Shown here: piece by piece, positions 44,553 to 51,923 of the stretch | How positions within the stretch are numbered: position 1 is the first letter of the stretch | Layout of the letters: each line of letters starts with the position of its first letter | NCBI GenBank assembly: GCA_947089145.1 | Contig: CAMUJH010000002.1 | Span: 62,001 to 126,000 of the forward strand | Source: an uncultured Hungatella sp. | GTDB taxonomy: Bacteria; Bacillota; Clostridia; Lachnospirales; Lachnospiraceae | Reading direction: 5' to 3' | DNA length: 64,000 nucleotides | Made by a program: the position numbers and the translations under genes | Notes under the pieces: generated by a model | Seen by the model: only the letters and a program-made list of their open reading frames with translations | What the model was told of the DNA's origin: nothing | Databases searched by the model: none

Positions 44553-47015
44553 CTACCCCTGCATTTGCAATTCTCTGGCGGTAAACAAAAGGCCGTCTTC
44601 TCCCTTTGCCACCTCTACTTGGTCGCCTTCCTTCACTGCGCCGTCTAGGATCTCCTCGGCCAGCTTATCCTCCACCATGCTCTGGATCGTCCTGCGCAGA
44701 GGGCGCGCTCCGTATTTGGCGTCATATCCCTTTTCAATAAGGTATTCCCGGCTTTCTTCCGTCACGTGAAGGGTAATGCCCATCTGCTGCCTGGTACGCT
44801 TGTTGATGGTTTTCAGCATAATGGAAACAATCTCTTTCATGTTTTCCTTATTCAGTGGGTGGAACACCATGACCTCATCGATCCGGTTTATAAACTCCGG
44901 CTTAAAGATCCTTTTGACTTCTTCCATAACCCGATCCTTCATGAACCGGTAATTTTCCTGTTCATCATCCACAGACGTAAACCCCAGGCGTTTCGGGGAA
45001 ATAATGCTTTCCGCCCCTGCGTTGGAGGTCATGATCAATATGGTGTTCTTAAAATCAATCTTTCTCCCCTGTGCGTCCGTTACATGGCCGTCATCCAAAA
45101 CCTGGAGAAGAATGTTAAATACATCCGGGTGGGCTTTCTCAATCTCGTCAAACAACACAACAGAGTATGGATTTCTGCGGACTTTCTCGCTTAACTGCCC
45201 TCCTTCGTCATACCCTACATATCCTGGCGGAGAGCCAATCATCTTTGAAACGCTGTGCTTCTCCATGTATTCCGACATATCAACTCGTATCAGGGCGCTT
45301 TCCGTGCCGAACATGGCTTCGGCCAGCGCCTTGCACAGCTCCGTTTTCCCGACTCCCGTAGGCCCGAGGAACAAGAAAGAGCCAATCGGGCGCCTGGGGT
45401 CCTTAAGTCCCACTCTCCCGCGGCGGATGGCTTTGGCTACTGCAGTAACCGCCTCGTCCTGTCCCACAACCCGCTCATGAAGAATACTCTCCAGCTTCTT
45501 AAGCCGTTCCGATTCCTCCTCCTCCAGCTTCTTAACCGGGATTCTGGTCCAGCCGGAAACCACGTCGGCAATCTCGTTTTCCCCCACAACCAGTTTGCGG
45601 CTTACCTTTTCCTTCTGCCATTTGTCCCGCACTTTCTCTATTTTTTCCCGCTTCTTCTGTTGCTTCTTTTTTATGTCCCCGGCTTTCTCATACGCCTCGG
45701 CCTTAATGGCTGCCTCTTTCTGCTTCTCCAGAGCCCCTATCTCCTGTTCCAGCTCCTTAATCTGAGCCGGCTCAACGAAATTAGTCAGCCGAAGCTTAGA
45801 CGATGCCTCATCTATTAAATCAATGGCTTTATCCGGCAGAAATCTGTCATTAATATAGCGGGCTGACAATTTTACCGCCGCCCTTAAAGCTTCATCCGTT
45901 ATGCTTACGCCGTGGTGGTTCTCATAACGGCCTCTCAGCCCTTTCAGAATCTCATACGCCTCGTCCTCTGACGGCTCCTCCACGGTCACTGGCTGGAATC
46001 TCCGCTCCAAGGCGGAATCCTTCTCAATATATTTGCGGTATTCCTCTATGGTAGTCGCCCCGATAAGCTGCAGCTCCCCTCTTGCCAGAGACGGCTTTAA
46101 AATGTTGGAAGCATCCAGAGCTCCCTCTGCGCCTCCCGCCCCGATTATGGTGTGAATCTCATCAATGAACAGAAGGACTTCCCCGTCCTCCATGACCTCT
46201 GCCAAAACCCGCTTGATGCGCTCCTCAAATTCGCCCCGGTATTTTGACCCTGCCACCATGCCTGAAAGATCCAGCGTCACAACTCTCTTGTTGGCAATGG
46301 TTTCCGGTATGCTGCCTGCCGCAATCATCTGCGCCAGCCCTTCCACCACCGCAGTTTTTCCAACTCCCGTCTCTCCGATCAGACAGGGGTTATTCTTGGT
46401 CCGGCGGCTTAAAATCTGAACCACCCGCTGGATCTCCGTCTCCCTTCCGATAACCGGGTCCAGCTTTCCCTCTCTGGCCAAAGCCGTTAAGTCCCTGCTG
46501 TACCGATCCAATGCCGGCGTAGCCGCCTTCCCCTTGGGCCCTTTTCCTGCCGCAATGTCATCTCGTCCTGCAGCCGCATCCTCCCCCATGGCAGAAAGGA
46601 GATCCACATACAGCCGCTGAATGCTGATGCCCATGGTATTCAAAAGCCTGGAAGCCACGCAGTCATTCTCCCGGATAATGGCGATCAGAATATGCTCCGT
46701 GCCGATCAGGGGAGCCTTAAATCTTACTGCTTCCCGGTAGCTGTTTTCAATCACCCTTCTGGCGCTGGGCGTATAGGTATTCTGCTCCGCTGTCCGCACC
46801 GTCTGGTTTGGGGTAATCAGCTGGCTTACCAGTTCCATTACCTTTTCTACTTTGACGCCGCATTCGTCCAGAACCCGGGCAGCCACCCCGGTGCCTTCCT
46901 GTAAAAGGCCGATGAGCAAATGTTCCGTGCCCACATAGTTATGGCCCAATGTCTCCGCCGCATCTACTGCCAGGCCAATAGCTTCCCTGGCTTTTGCAGT
47001 GAAACGATCTATCAT
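44553..47015 (-). CDS. clpC: Clp protease ATP-binding subunit ClpC
   Basis: HSP100 unfoldase of 820 residues that works with ClpP, including on proteins marked by McsB arginine phosphorylation. Order: two Clp-N repeats (1-145), first AAA module with Walker A GETGVGKT (214-221), a middle coiled-coil (about 420-470) typical of ClpC, and second AAA module with GPTGVGKT (551-558). AAGGAGG lies 8 bases before the ATG at 47015. It is last in mcsA-mcsB-clpC, separated from mcsB by 206 bases that hold a long hairpin. Confidence 0.97.
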   Translation of the reverse strand: MIDRFTAKAREAIGLAVDAAETLGHNYVGTEHLLIGLLQEGTGVAARVLDECGVKVEKVMELVSQLITPNQTVRTAEQNTYTPSARRVIENSYREAVRFKAPLIGTEHILIAIIRENDCVASRLLNTMGISIQRLYVDLLSAMGEDAAAGRDDIAAGKGPKGKAATPALDRYSRDLTALAREGKLDPVIGRETEIQRVVQILSRRTKNNPCLIGETGVGKTAVVEGLAQMIAAGSIPETIANKRVVTLDLSGMVAGSKYRGEFEERIKRVLAEVMEDGEVLLFIDEIHTIIGAGGAEGALDASNILKPSLARGELQLIGATTIEEYRKYIEKDSALERRFQPVTVEEPSEDEAYEILKGLRGRYENHHGVSITDEALRAAVKLSARYINDRFLPDKAIDLIDEASSKLRLTNFVEPAQIKELEQEIGALEKQKEAAIKAEAYEKAGDIKKKQQKKREKIEKVRDKWQKEKVSRKLVVGENEIADVVSGWTRIPVKKLEEEESERLKKLESILHERVVGQDEAVTAVAKAIRRGRVGLKDPRRPIGSFLFLGPTGVGKTELCKALAEAMFGTESALIRVDMSEYMEKHSVSKMIGSPPGYVGYDEGGQLSEKVRRNPYSVVLFDEIEKAHPDVFNILLQVLDDGHVTDAQGRKIDFKNTILIMTSNAGAESIISPKRLGFTSVDDEQENYRFMKDRVMEEVKRIFKPEFINRIDEVMVFHPLNKENMKEIVSIMLKTINKRTRQQMGITLHVTEESREYLIEKGYDAKYGARPLRRTIQSMVEDKLAEEILDGAVKEGDQVEVAKGEDGLLFTARELQMQG

Positions 47016-47087
47016 ATAAGATTCCTCCTTGATTTTTCCGGGCATCATGCCCCATGGCCGGATAGAGCCTAGAGCGTGCTTGATATC

Positions 47088-47162
47088 TGCGTCAGGTGTG
47101 CGTCTGCGAAGCGACGGTGTAGTGGACCCTACATCTAGCTTCGCAGACGTGCTCCTGGCGCA
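47088..47162. repeat. 75-base palindromic hairpin between mcsB and clpC
   Basis: Three nested stems: TGCGTCAGG/CCTGGCGCA (47088-47096 with 47154-47162, one mismatch that can wobble), GTCTGCGAAGC/GCTTCGCAGAC (47102-47112 with 47138-47148, perfect) and TGTAG/CTACA at the tip. It is not followed by T on the minus strand. Probably an RNA processing or attenuation structure inside the operon, or a dispersed repeat. The rest of the 206-base gap shows nothing I can name. Confidence 0.7.
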
Positions 47163-47221
47163 GAGAGCGAGTACTATTGCTTAGGAATTAATGCAATGAT
47201 GTACTAGTACAGCCCTTAAAA

Positions 47222-48256
47222 CTATATCAGATCCGGCAGCTCGCTTCTTAAATAAGCTGCCCTGGCCACATCCAGCTCCCCCTTGTCAAGAGGGCGGTCA
47301 GAAAGCTTCTGCAGATTGGCTGTCTGGATTCCAAGCATCAGCCTGAACACCGGACAGGGCTCCTTAAGCTTTACAAGGCCGTCGGCAATGCCGCTCATAA
47401 TCTGGGATAAAAATGTCATGGCGTCTTTCATGGAAAGCCTTCTGGCATACCTTAAAACGCCATAGGATTTATATACCTCATCCTCCATCTCCAGGCGATG
47501 GCTGGCAAAGCCCATTTCCCGAATCTGCTTCTCCTGTTCGTCCAGCTGGGCAGCCACCTTGGCCACCAGGTCCGTCAGCTCCTTCTCTGTCCTTCCCATG
47601 GTCTTCTGATTGGAAATCTCGTAGAGGGCTCCGTAGTTCTCCCTTCCCTCCCCGTAAACTCCCCGGATGCTGACGCCGATTCTCCCCATGTCATTCAGCA
47701 TGGCCGGGAATTTCTTCCCCATGGACAGGGTAGGCAGATGGACAATGGCCGTGGCCCTTAATCCTGTGCCCACGTTAGTGGGATAAGACGTAAGATATCC
47801 GTACTTGTCGTCAAATGCATAGGAAAACCTGGCATTGACATAGTCATCTACCTGATCCGCAGTCTTTAATGCCTCTGCCAGATGAAGCCCCGGCGCCCAA
47901 ACCTGAATCCGAATGTGATCCGACCCGTTTAATACCAGGCTGATGTCCTCCTCCCTGGTAATCAGAATGGACATAGGTGCTTTTCTCTCCAGAATGGAAG
48001 CATTGAGAATCCGCCTTTCTTTAAGGGCTCTCCTGTCCAGTTCGTTTAGCTCATCCAAATAGGCAGACTCGTAATCCCGTCCGTCCAAATCTCCCAGATC
48101 CCGAAGGCCCTCATGCAGCCGGTTCAGCATCTCTCTGCTGTCCTCGTCGGAAAGTTTGGACGGAAACACATATTCCGACCAGTTGCGTGCCAGGCGCACT
48201 TTGCTGCATACAATATTGCTGCCGCCGTCCTGTACCTGTTCAAACCACTTAAGCAT
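47222..48256 (-). CDS. mcsB: Protein-arginine kinase McsB
   Basis: ATP:guanido phosphotransferase-fold kinase that phosphorylates arginines, marking proteins for ClpCP. Residues 20-30 hold CSKVRLARN (nucleotide-binding arginines), and later segments include ILITREEDISLVLNGSDHIR, YLTSYPTNVGTGLRATAIVHLP and NQKTMGRTEKEL. 344 residues. The ATG at 48256 lies 8 bases inside the end of mcsA, so translation is coupled; the longer frame would overlap mcsA more and has no ribosome site. Confidence 0.95.
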   Translation of the reverse strand: MLKWFEQVQDGGSNIVCSKVRLARNWSEYVFPSKLSDEDSREMLNRLHEGLRDLGDLDGRDYESAYLDELNELDRRALKERRILNASILERKAPMSILITREEDISLVLNGSDHIRIQVWAPGLHLAEALKTADQVDDYVNARFSYAFDDKYGYLTSYPTNVGTGLRATAIVHLPTLSMGKKFPAMLNDMGRIGVSIRGVYGEGRENYGALYEISNQKTMGRTEKELTDLVAKVAAQLDEQEKQIREMGFASHRLEMEDEVYKSYGVLRYARRLSMKDAMTFLSQIMSGIADGLVKLKEPCPVFRLMLGIQTANLQKLSDRPLDKGELDVARAAYLRSELPDLI

Positions 48257-48827
48257 CGGCTTCCTTCCCTTCCCGCAGCGCCCGGATTTTATCCCGGTAC
48301 ACTGCCGCATTCTCATAATCCTCTGTCCTTAGGGCCTCTTTAAGCTTCCTGTCCCAGGCGCGGATCTGCTGCTCCTTCGTGCTCTTGGTCTGCTCTGTCT
48401 CCTCTTTGGCCACTGCCGCCGCCTGGGCTTTGCTGCCGCTTAACGTCTCCTGATAGGCAGGGTGCTTTCCCATGTGGCTGTCACTGCCCTGAAGCTGCTT
48501 AATATTGTCATGAATCAGCAGGTCAAACATGGTGTAACAGTCCGCACACCCGAAACAGCTGTTCTTTACAAATTCCTCGTAGGACGTGCCGCAGGTGGGA
48601 CAGGTAATCTGGGACAGCCTGTCTTTCTTCTGAACCGGCCATTCACTGCCAAGCAGCCCTGACAAAAGCTGAGCTAATGGAAATTCTCCGTCAAAAATAG
48701 CGGAATAAGGGCCGAAGTCCATCTCTTTGGCACACTGGGCGCAGAAATTATGCTCTGTCTTTACCCCGTTGATCACTTCTGTATATTGAATATTCGCTTC
48801 ACGGATCTTGCACCTTTCACATAACAT
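48249..48827 (-). CDS. mcsA: McsA, activator of McsB (UVR-domain zinc protein)
   Basis: 192 residues. Two treble-clef zinc modules with four CxxC pairs (CERC, CAQC, CPTC, CADC) and a C-terminal UvrB/UvrC-type motif (LKEALRTEDYENAAVYRDKI). Relatives bind and activate the arginine kinase McsB. It precedes mcsB with an 8-base overlap and follows the GntR-type gene by 70 bases. Confidence 0.94.
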   Translation of the reverse strand: MLCERCKIREANIQYTEVINGVKTEHNFCAQCAKEMDFGPYSAIFDGEFPLAQLLSGLLGSEWPVQKKDRLSQITCPTCGTSYEEFVKNSCFGCADCYTMFDLLIHDNIKQLQGSDSHMGKHPAYQETLSGSKAQAAAVAKEETEQTKSTKEQQIRAWDRKLKEALRTEDYENAAVYRDKIRALREGKEADA

Positions 48828-48897
48828 AACAATCCTCCATCATTCTTTATAGATACCCCAAAACCTCCCTGCTTTTCCATATGCTCCCCAGGGCGCA

Positions 48898-49281
48898 TCA
48901 GTTCTCTTCCCAATTGGCAAACACTTCATAAATCTCATCTACCAGCCGGTGAACCTCCTCCCGCCTGATGCCTTTGCAGATACCCTTGGCCATGGCAACT
49001 GCAATTTCCTCTTTCATCTCTTCCAGCCCTCTCTGTTTATCTACATCCAGGGAGATAATGGCGCCTTTCCTCCGGTCAAGCTTTACAAACCCCTCCTGCT
49101 TTAACACAGAGTAGGCTTTATTTACTGTATGCATATTGATGCTGATATTATCCGCCAGCTGCCGCACAGACGGCAAAGAATCTCCTTCCCGAATCCGTCC
49201 CGTGGCAATCCCAATGATAATCTGGTTACGAAGCTGTATGTAAAAAGCCTCGTCACTGTTAAAATCAATGCTTAGAATCAT
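48898..49281 (-). CDS. YtrA-type GntR transcriptional regulator in the ctsR position
   Basis: 127 residues: N-terminal GntR winged helix (about 8-75, YIQLRNQIIIGIATGRIREG, LPSVRQLADNISINMHTVNKAY) with a short helical C-terminal tail, as in the YtrA subfamily. It occupies the first place of the mcsA-mcsB-clpC cluster where CtsR is normally found. A palindrome over its own -10 box suggests autoregulation. Whether it controls the downstream stress genes is inference. Confidence 0.9.
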   Translation of the reverse strand: MILSIDFNSDEAFYIQLRNQIIIGIATGRIREGDSLPSVRQLADNISINMHTVNKAYSVLKQEGFVKLDRRKGAIISLDVDKQRGLEEMKEEIAVAMAKGICKGIRREEVHRLVDEIYEVFANWEEN

Positions 49282-49306
49282 CTATCCACCATCTTTCGTT
49301 ATATCT

Positions 49307-49325
49307 GTTATAGCAATCTTATAAC
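49307..49325. promoter_or_regulatory. Candidate GntR operator
   Basis: GTTATA-7-TATAAC perfect inverted repeat overlapping the -10 box of the GntR gene promoter; a second partial copy (TATAAC) follows. Its size and position fit a YtrA-family autoregulatory site. Confidence 0.55.
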
Positions 49326-49344
49326 ATTACAGGGAATTCGTCAA
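49316..49344 (-). promoter_or_regulatory. Promoter of the GntR-mcsA-mcsB-clpC cluster
   Basis: TTGACG (49339-49344), 17-base spacer, TAAGAT (49316-49321), 35 bases before the GntR start. No CtsR heptad repeats are visible. Confidence 0.7.
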
Positions 49345-49389
49345 GTAGAAATCTTTGCCACCCCAGGTATTCCGGCAAGGCAACAGTAA

Positions 49390-49419
49390 CAGGGGCAGCC
49401 CCCTTTAGGCCGCCCCTGC
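49390..49419 (-). terminator. GC-rich hairpin after the cohesin-protein gene
   Basis: CAGGGGC-G-GCC pairs with GGC-T-GCCCCTG around a short TAAAGG loop, 8 bases after the stop codon. The following sequence is only moderately T-rich, so termination may be incomplete. Confidence 0.6.
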
Positions 49420-49426
49420 ATACACG

Positions 49427-51193
49427 TTACTCTAAATCAATTACTTCAAAGTCGTCATCCCCGTCCGTCTGATGCCTGGCCTGGCCGTTTCTTCCTGTCT
49501 GTGAAACTCTTCCGCTGCTTCTTGCAGCCTCCGTCCTGTCTCTGACGGCGGTATTGCGCCCCGTAGCGCCTCTGGAAGTTTTGCTGCCCGGGGACGCTGC
49601 CCCCCGCACTTCATTTACGGGAATCGCCCTGGTGCCTCCCGAAACAGGCCCGCCATGGCGCTGCTCAGGCCCTCCGCTTATGCGGCTGCCCCCTCTGGCT
49701 CCTCCGGCCGGACTGCCGCCCCTGTTTCCCATGCCTGGCTGGGACATGGCTCTCTGGGAACCTGCTCCTCTGGGACCTTTGCTGCCCTGTGTCTGCCCGC
49801 CTCTTCCGGAGCCTGTATTTTCACCCTGGTAACCTGCCCTCATGGGGTAACCTGCATAACTGTCATCATCAGGTTCTACCCTTCTGGCAAAAGAATAATC
49901 ATCCTCCTGCCGGGCCTCTTCTTCCTCCTCCTCAAGCCCGCGCATGTACTGCTCTTCCTTTGTCAGTCTTGTGCGCCTTTCCCTGGGGTCCACGTCCCAC
50001 CCGTCGTCTTCATCATCCCTCTTCTCCATAAAATCATCTCTGCTGCGTCTTCCAAGAACAAGTATGATGAGAACAATAAGCAATATAACAATAACCGCAA
50101 TAAGACCTATGATGATCCAAAAACGGATCTCATAATCGTGAAGCAGAGAATTGTATTCCGTGGCCGTGGCGTTATACTTCTCCTCAAATTCTCCGCCTCC
50201 GGCAGGATCATGGAAATATCTCTGAAGGGTCTTCTCTGTCAGGTCGTAACGGTAGTAGCCGCTTTCTCCGCTTTCATTAATGGCATAAAAAATACAAAAT
50301 TCAGGGTTCTCATCCTCGCCCCATATCCACCCCTGAACCGCCTGGCCGTCAATGGTAATGGAACACTGCACAAACCCTTCCGGCACTTCCATCCCTTCCT
50401 GGGCGGAAATCACCGTTATGTCTCTCTCGTAAGTTTTTAAGGATACCTGATCCGCCAGCGGAACCGAATCTCCCGGATCTCCCTCCACCTTTGTAACCTT
50501 GATCCGGTAAGTCCTGGTCTGCCCGTCAGCGGCAGTTACGGTACACACAACCTCATTGTCTCCCAGCTGCAGCCCCTCATTTCCCGATACCGATACGCTG
50601 GAACTTGCATCCGCCGCCGGAGCGCTGACTGTAAGCGTATCCACGTCACCGCCGACTATGGCCGTGTAGTTCTCCGTCTCCGGAGAGAAAGCCGGCGAGA
50701 GCGTTCCCGGAGAGATCTGCAGGTCTGACAAAAGGGCGCCGTTGGCAGCGGCTGCCTCCCCTGTTATGGTAACCGCAGAGCTGCCCTCCTGGGCAACATT
50801 AACCAGCTGTCCGTTTCGGTCATACACTTCCTGAGTGCTGACGGAAATCGTGGTGGTTCCTGGCTTTAGCGCCTTAAACTTCAGCGTAAAAGCCAGTTCC
50901 GAATAATTGCCTCCCTGGGCTTCCCCGGCTACACGGATGGAACCCGCGTCGCCTGTAGCCCCTGTTCCCTCTATAAACTGCAGTGCCGACGCGTCATAGG
51001 ACAGCATCACATTTGAGCTGTTAATCGTCTCATCGCCTGCAGCGCTGATCTTCATGTTGACCGTTACCTCGCTTCCCGCCTCCGCAGAGGGATCGGAAAA
51101 TGCAATCCTGGCCGCCAAAGCCTGAAAGGACATGGCCAGACTTATCAGAGAAACCATTGCGGCCCCTCCAAGGATTTTCTTTACTCTACTCAT
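49427..51193 (-). CDS. Membrane-anchored cohesin-domain and cadherin-like-domain protein
   Basis: 588 residues, function unknown. Order: signal peptide (1-27, ending ALA); cohesin domain (28-146; ARIAFSDPSAEAGSEVTVN, SYDASALQFIEGTG, LAFTLKFKALKPGTTTISV); cadherin-like beta-sandwich (154-235; LSDLQISPGTLSPAFSPETE); an extracellular module shared with the next gene (244-355); one membrane helix (358-380); and a cytoplasmic tail that is acidic, then Gly/Arg/Ser-rich and disordered (381-588). Cohesin domains bind dockerins in cellulosomes, but no dockerin is visible here, so a general adhesion role is as likely. It is the third gene of a surface-protein operon; AGGAG is 5 bases before the ATG. 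Confidence 0.82.
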   Translation of the reverse strand: MSRVKKILGGAAMVSLISLAMSFQALAARIAFSDPSAEAGSEVTVNMKISAAGDETINSSNVMLSYDASALQFIEGTGATGDAGSIRVAGEAQGGNYSELAFTLKFKALKPGTTTISVSTQEVYDRNGQLVNVAQEGSSAVTITGEAAAANGALLSDLQISPGTLSPAFSPETENYTAIVGGDVDTLTVSAPAADASSSVSVSGNEGLQLGDNEVVCTVTAADGQTRTYRIKVTKVEGDPGDSVPLADQVSLKTYERDITVISAQEGMEVPEGFVQCSITIDGQAVQGWIWGEDENPEFCIFYAINESGESGYYRYDLTEKTLQRYFHDPAGGGEFEEKYNATATEYNSLLHDYEIRFWIIIGLIAVIVILLIVLIILVLGRRSRDDFMEKRDDEDDGWDVDPRERRTRLTKEEQYMRGLEEEEEEARQEDDYSFARRVEPDDDSYAGYPMRAGYQGENTGSGRGGQTQGSKGPRGAGSQRAMSQPGMGNRGGSPAGGARGGSRISGGPEQRHGGPVSGGTRAIPVNEVRGAASPGSKTSRGATGRNTAVRDRTEAARSSGRVSQTGRNGQARHQTDGDDDFEVIDLE

Positions 51194-51226
51194 ATTATCT
51201 CCTGTCTTCTCCTTATCAGATTATCG

Positions 51227-51904
51227 TCACGTTTCTTCCCCGTCCTGCGCACCGCCGGCCTCTGAACCATCGGCACTCTGTTCAGGGCTGTCGGCTGTAA
51301 GCCGGATAGAAATTCCGGAATCAGAAGCCCCTCCCTCCGGGTCAGGGCTTTCTCCTTCCGGTCCCGTGCCGTTTGCCGCGGTTTTTCTGTTTCGGGCGCC
51401 GCCCCGGCGCACCTCACGAATAAGCAAGATGACAATGACCGCAGTAAGAATTATGATGATCCAGAAACGGATCTCGTAGTCATGAAGCAAAGCATTATAT
51501 TCCATGGCCGTGGCAATATATTTTTCCTTATACTCTTCAGCGCCGGCAGGATCATGGAAATATCTCTGAAGCGTATTCTCTGTCAGATCATAACGGTAGT
51601 AGCTGCTTTCCCCATTCTCATTCATACCATAGAAAATACAATATTCAGGGATCTGGTCATCTTCCCATACCCACCCTGGGACATCTCGGTCGTCAATGGT
51701 AAGGGAGCATGGCACAAAGCCTTCCGGCACCTCTGCCCCTTCCTGAGGGGAAATCACCATTATTTCCATCTCATAATCTCTTAGGGGTACCGGATCGGTC
51801 AGCAAAGCCTCTTCCTCCCCGGCTGCCAAAGCCTGAAAGAATATGGCTAAACTTATCAGAGAAACCGCCGCAGCTCCTCCAAGGATTTTCTTAACTCTGC
51901 CCAT
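51227..51904 (-). CDS. Short membrane protein, chimera of its two neighbours
   Basis: 225 residues. The signal peptide (1-28) is nearly identical to that of the cohesin protein. Residues 38-147 match its extracellular module (EVPEGFV, YYRYDLTE, TLQRYFHDPAG, LLHDYEIRFW), followed by a membrane helix (147-163), but the cohesin and cadherin-like domains are absent. The C-terminal tail (about 188-215, SDSGISIRLTADSPEQSADG) matches the C-terminus of the upstream glucosaminidase instead. The final codons are frame-shifted relative to that gene, giving an early stop. AGGAG is 5 bases before the ATG; the upstream gene ends 19 bases before. Function unknown. Confidence 0.8.
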   Translation of the reverse strand: MGRVKKILGGAAAVSLISLAIFFQALAAGEEEALLTDPVPLRDYEMEIMVISPQEGAEVPEGFVPCSLTIDDRDVPGWVWEDDQIPEYCIFYGMNENGESSYYRYDLTENTLQRYFHDPAGAEEYKEKYIATAMEYNALLHDYEIRFWIIIILTAVIVILLIREVRRGGARNRKTAANGTGPEGESPDPEGGASDSGISIRLTADSPEQSADGSEAGGAQDGEET

Positions 51905-51923
51905 ATCGTCTCCTGTCTTCTTT

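Noticed and set aside
48828-49400. CtsR or CIRCE heat-shock operator before the mcs-clpC cluster
   Set aside because: No GGTCAAA tandem heptads and no CIRCE inverted repeat; the palindrome found fits a GntR site instead.
49554-50440. Several 90-260 codon plus-strand frames over the cohesin gene
   Set aside because: They follow the GC-rich coding pattern of the minus-strand gene and have no ribosome sites or domains.
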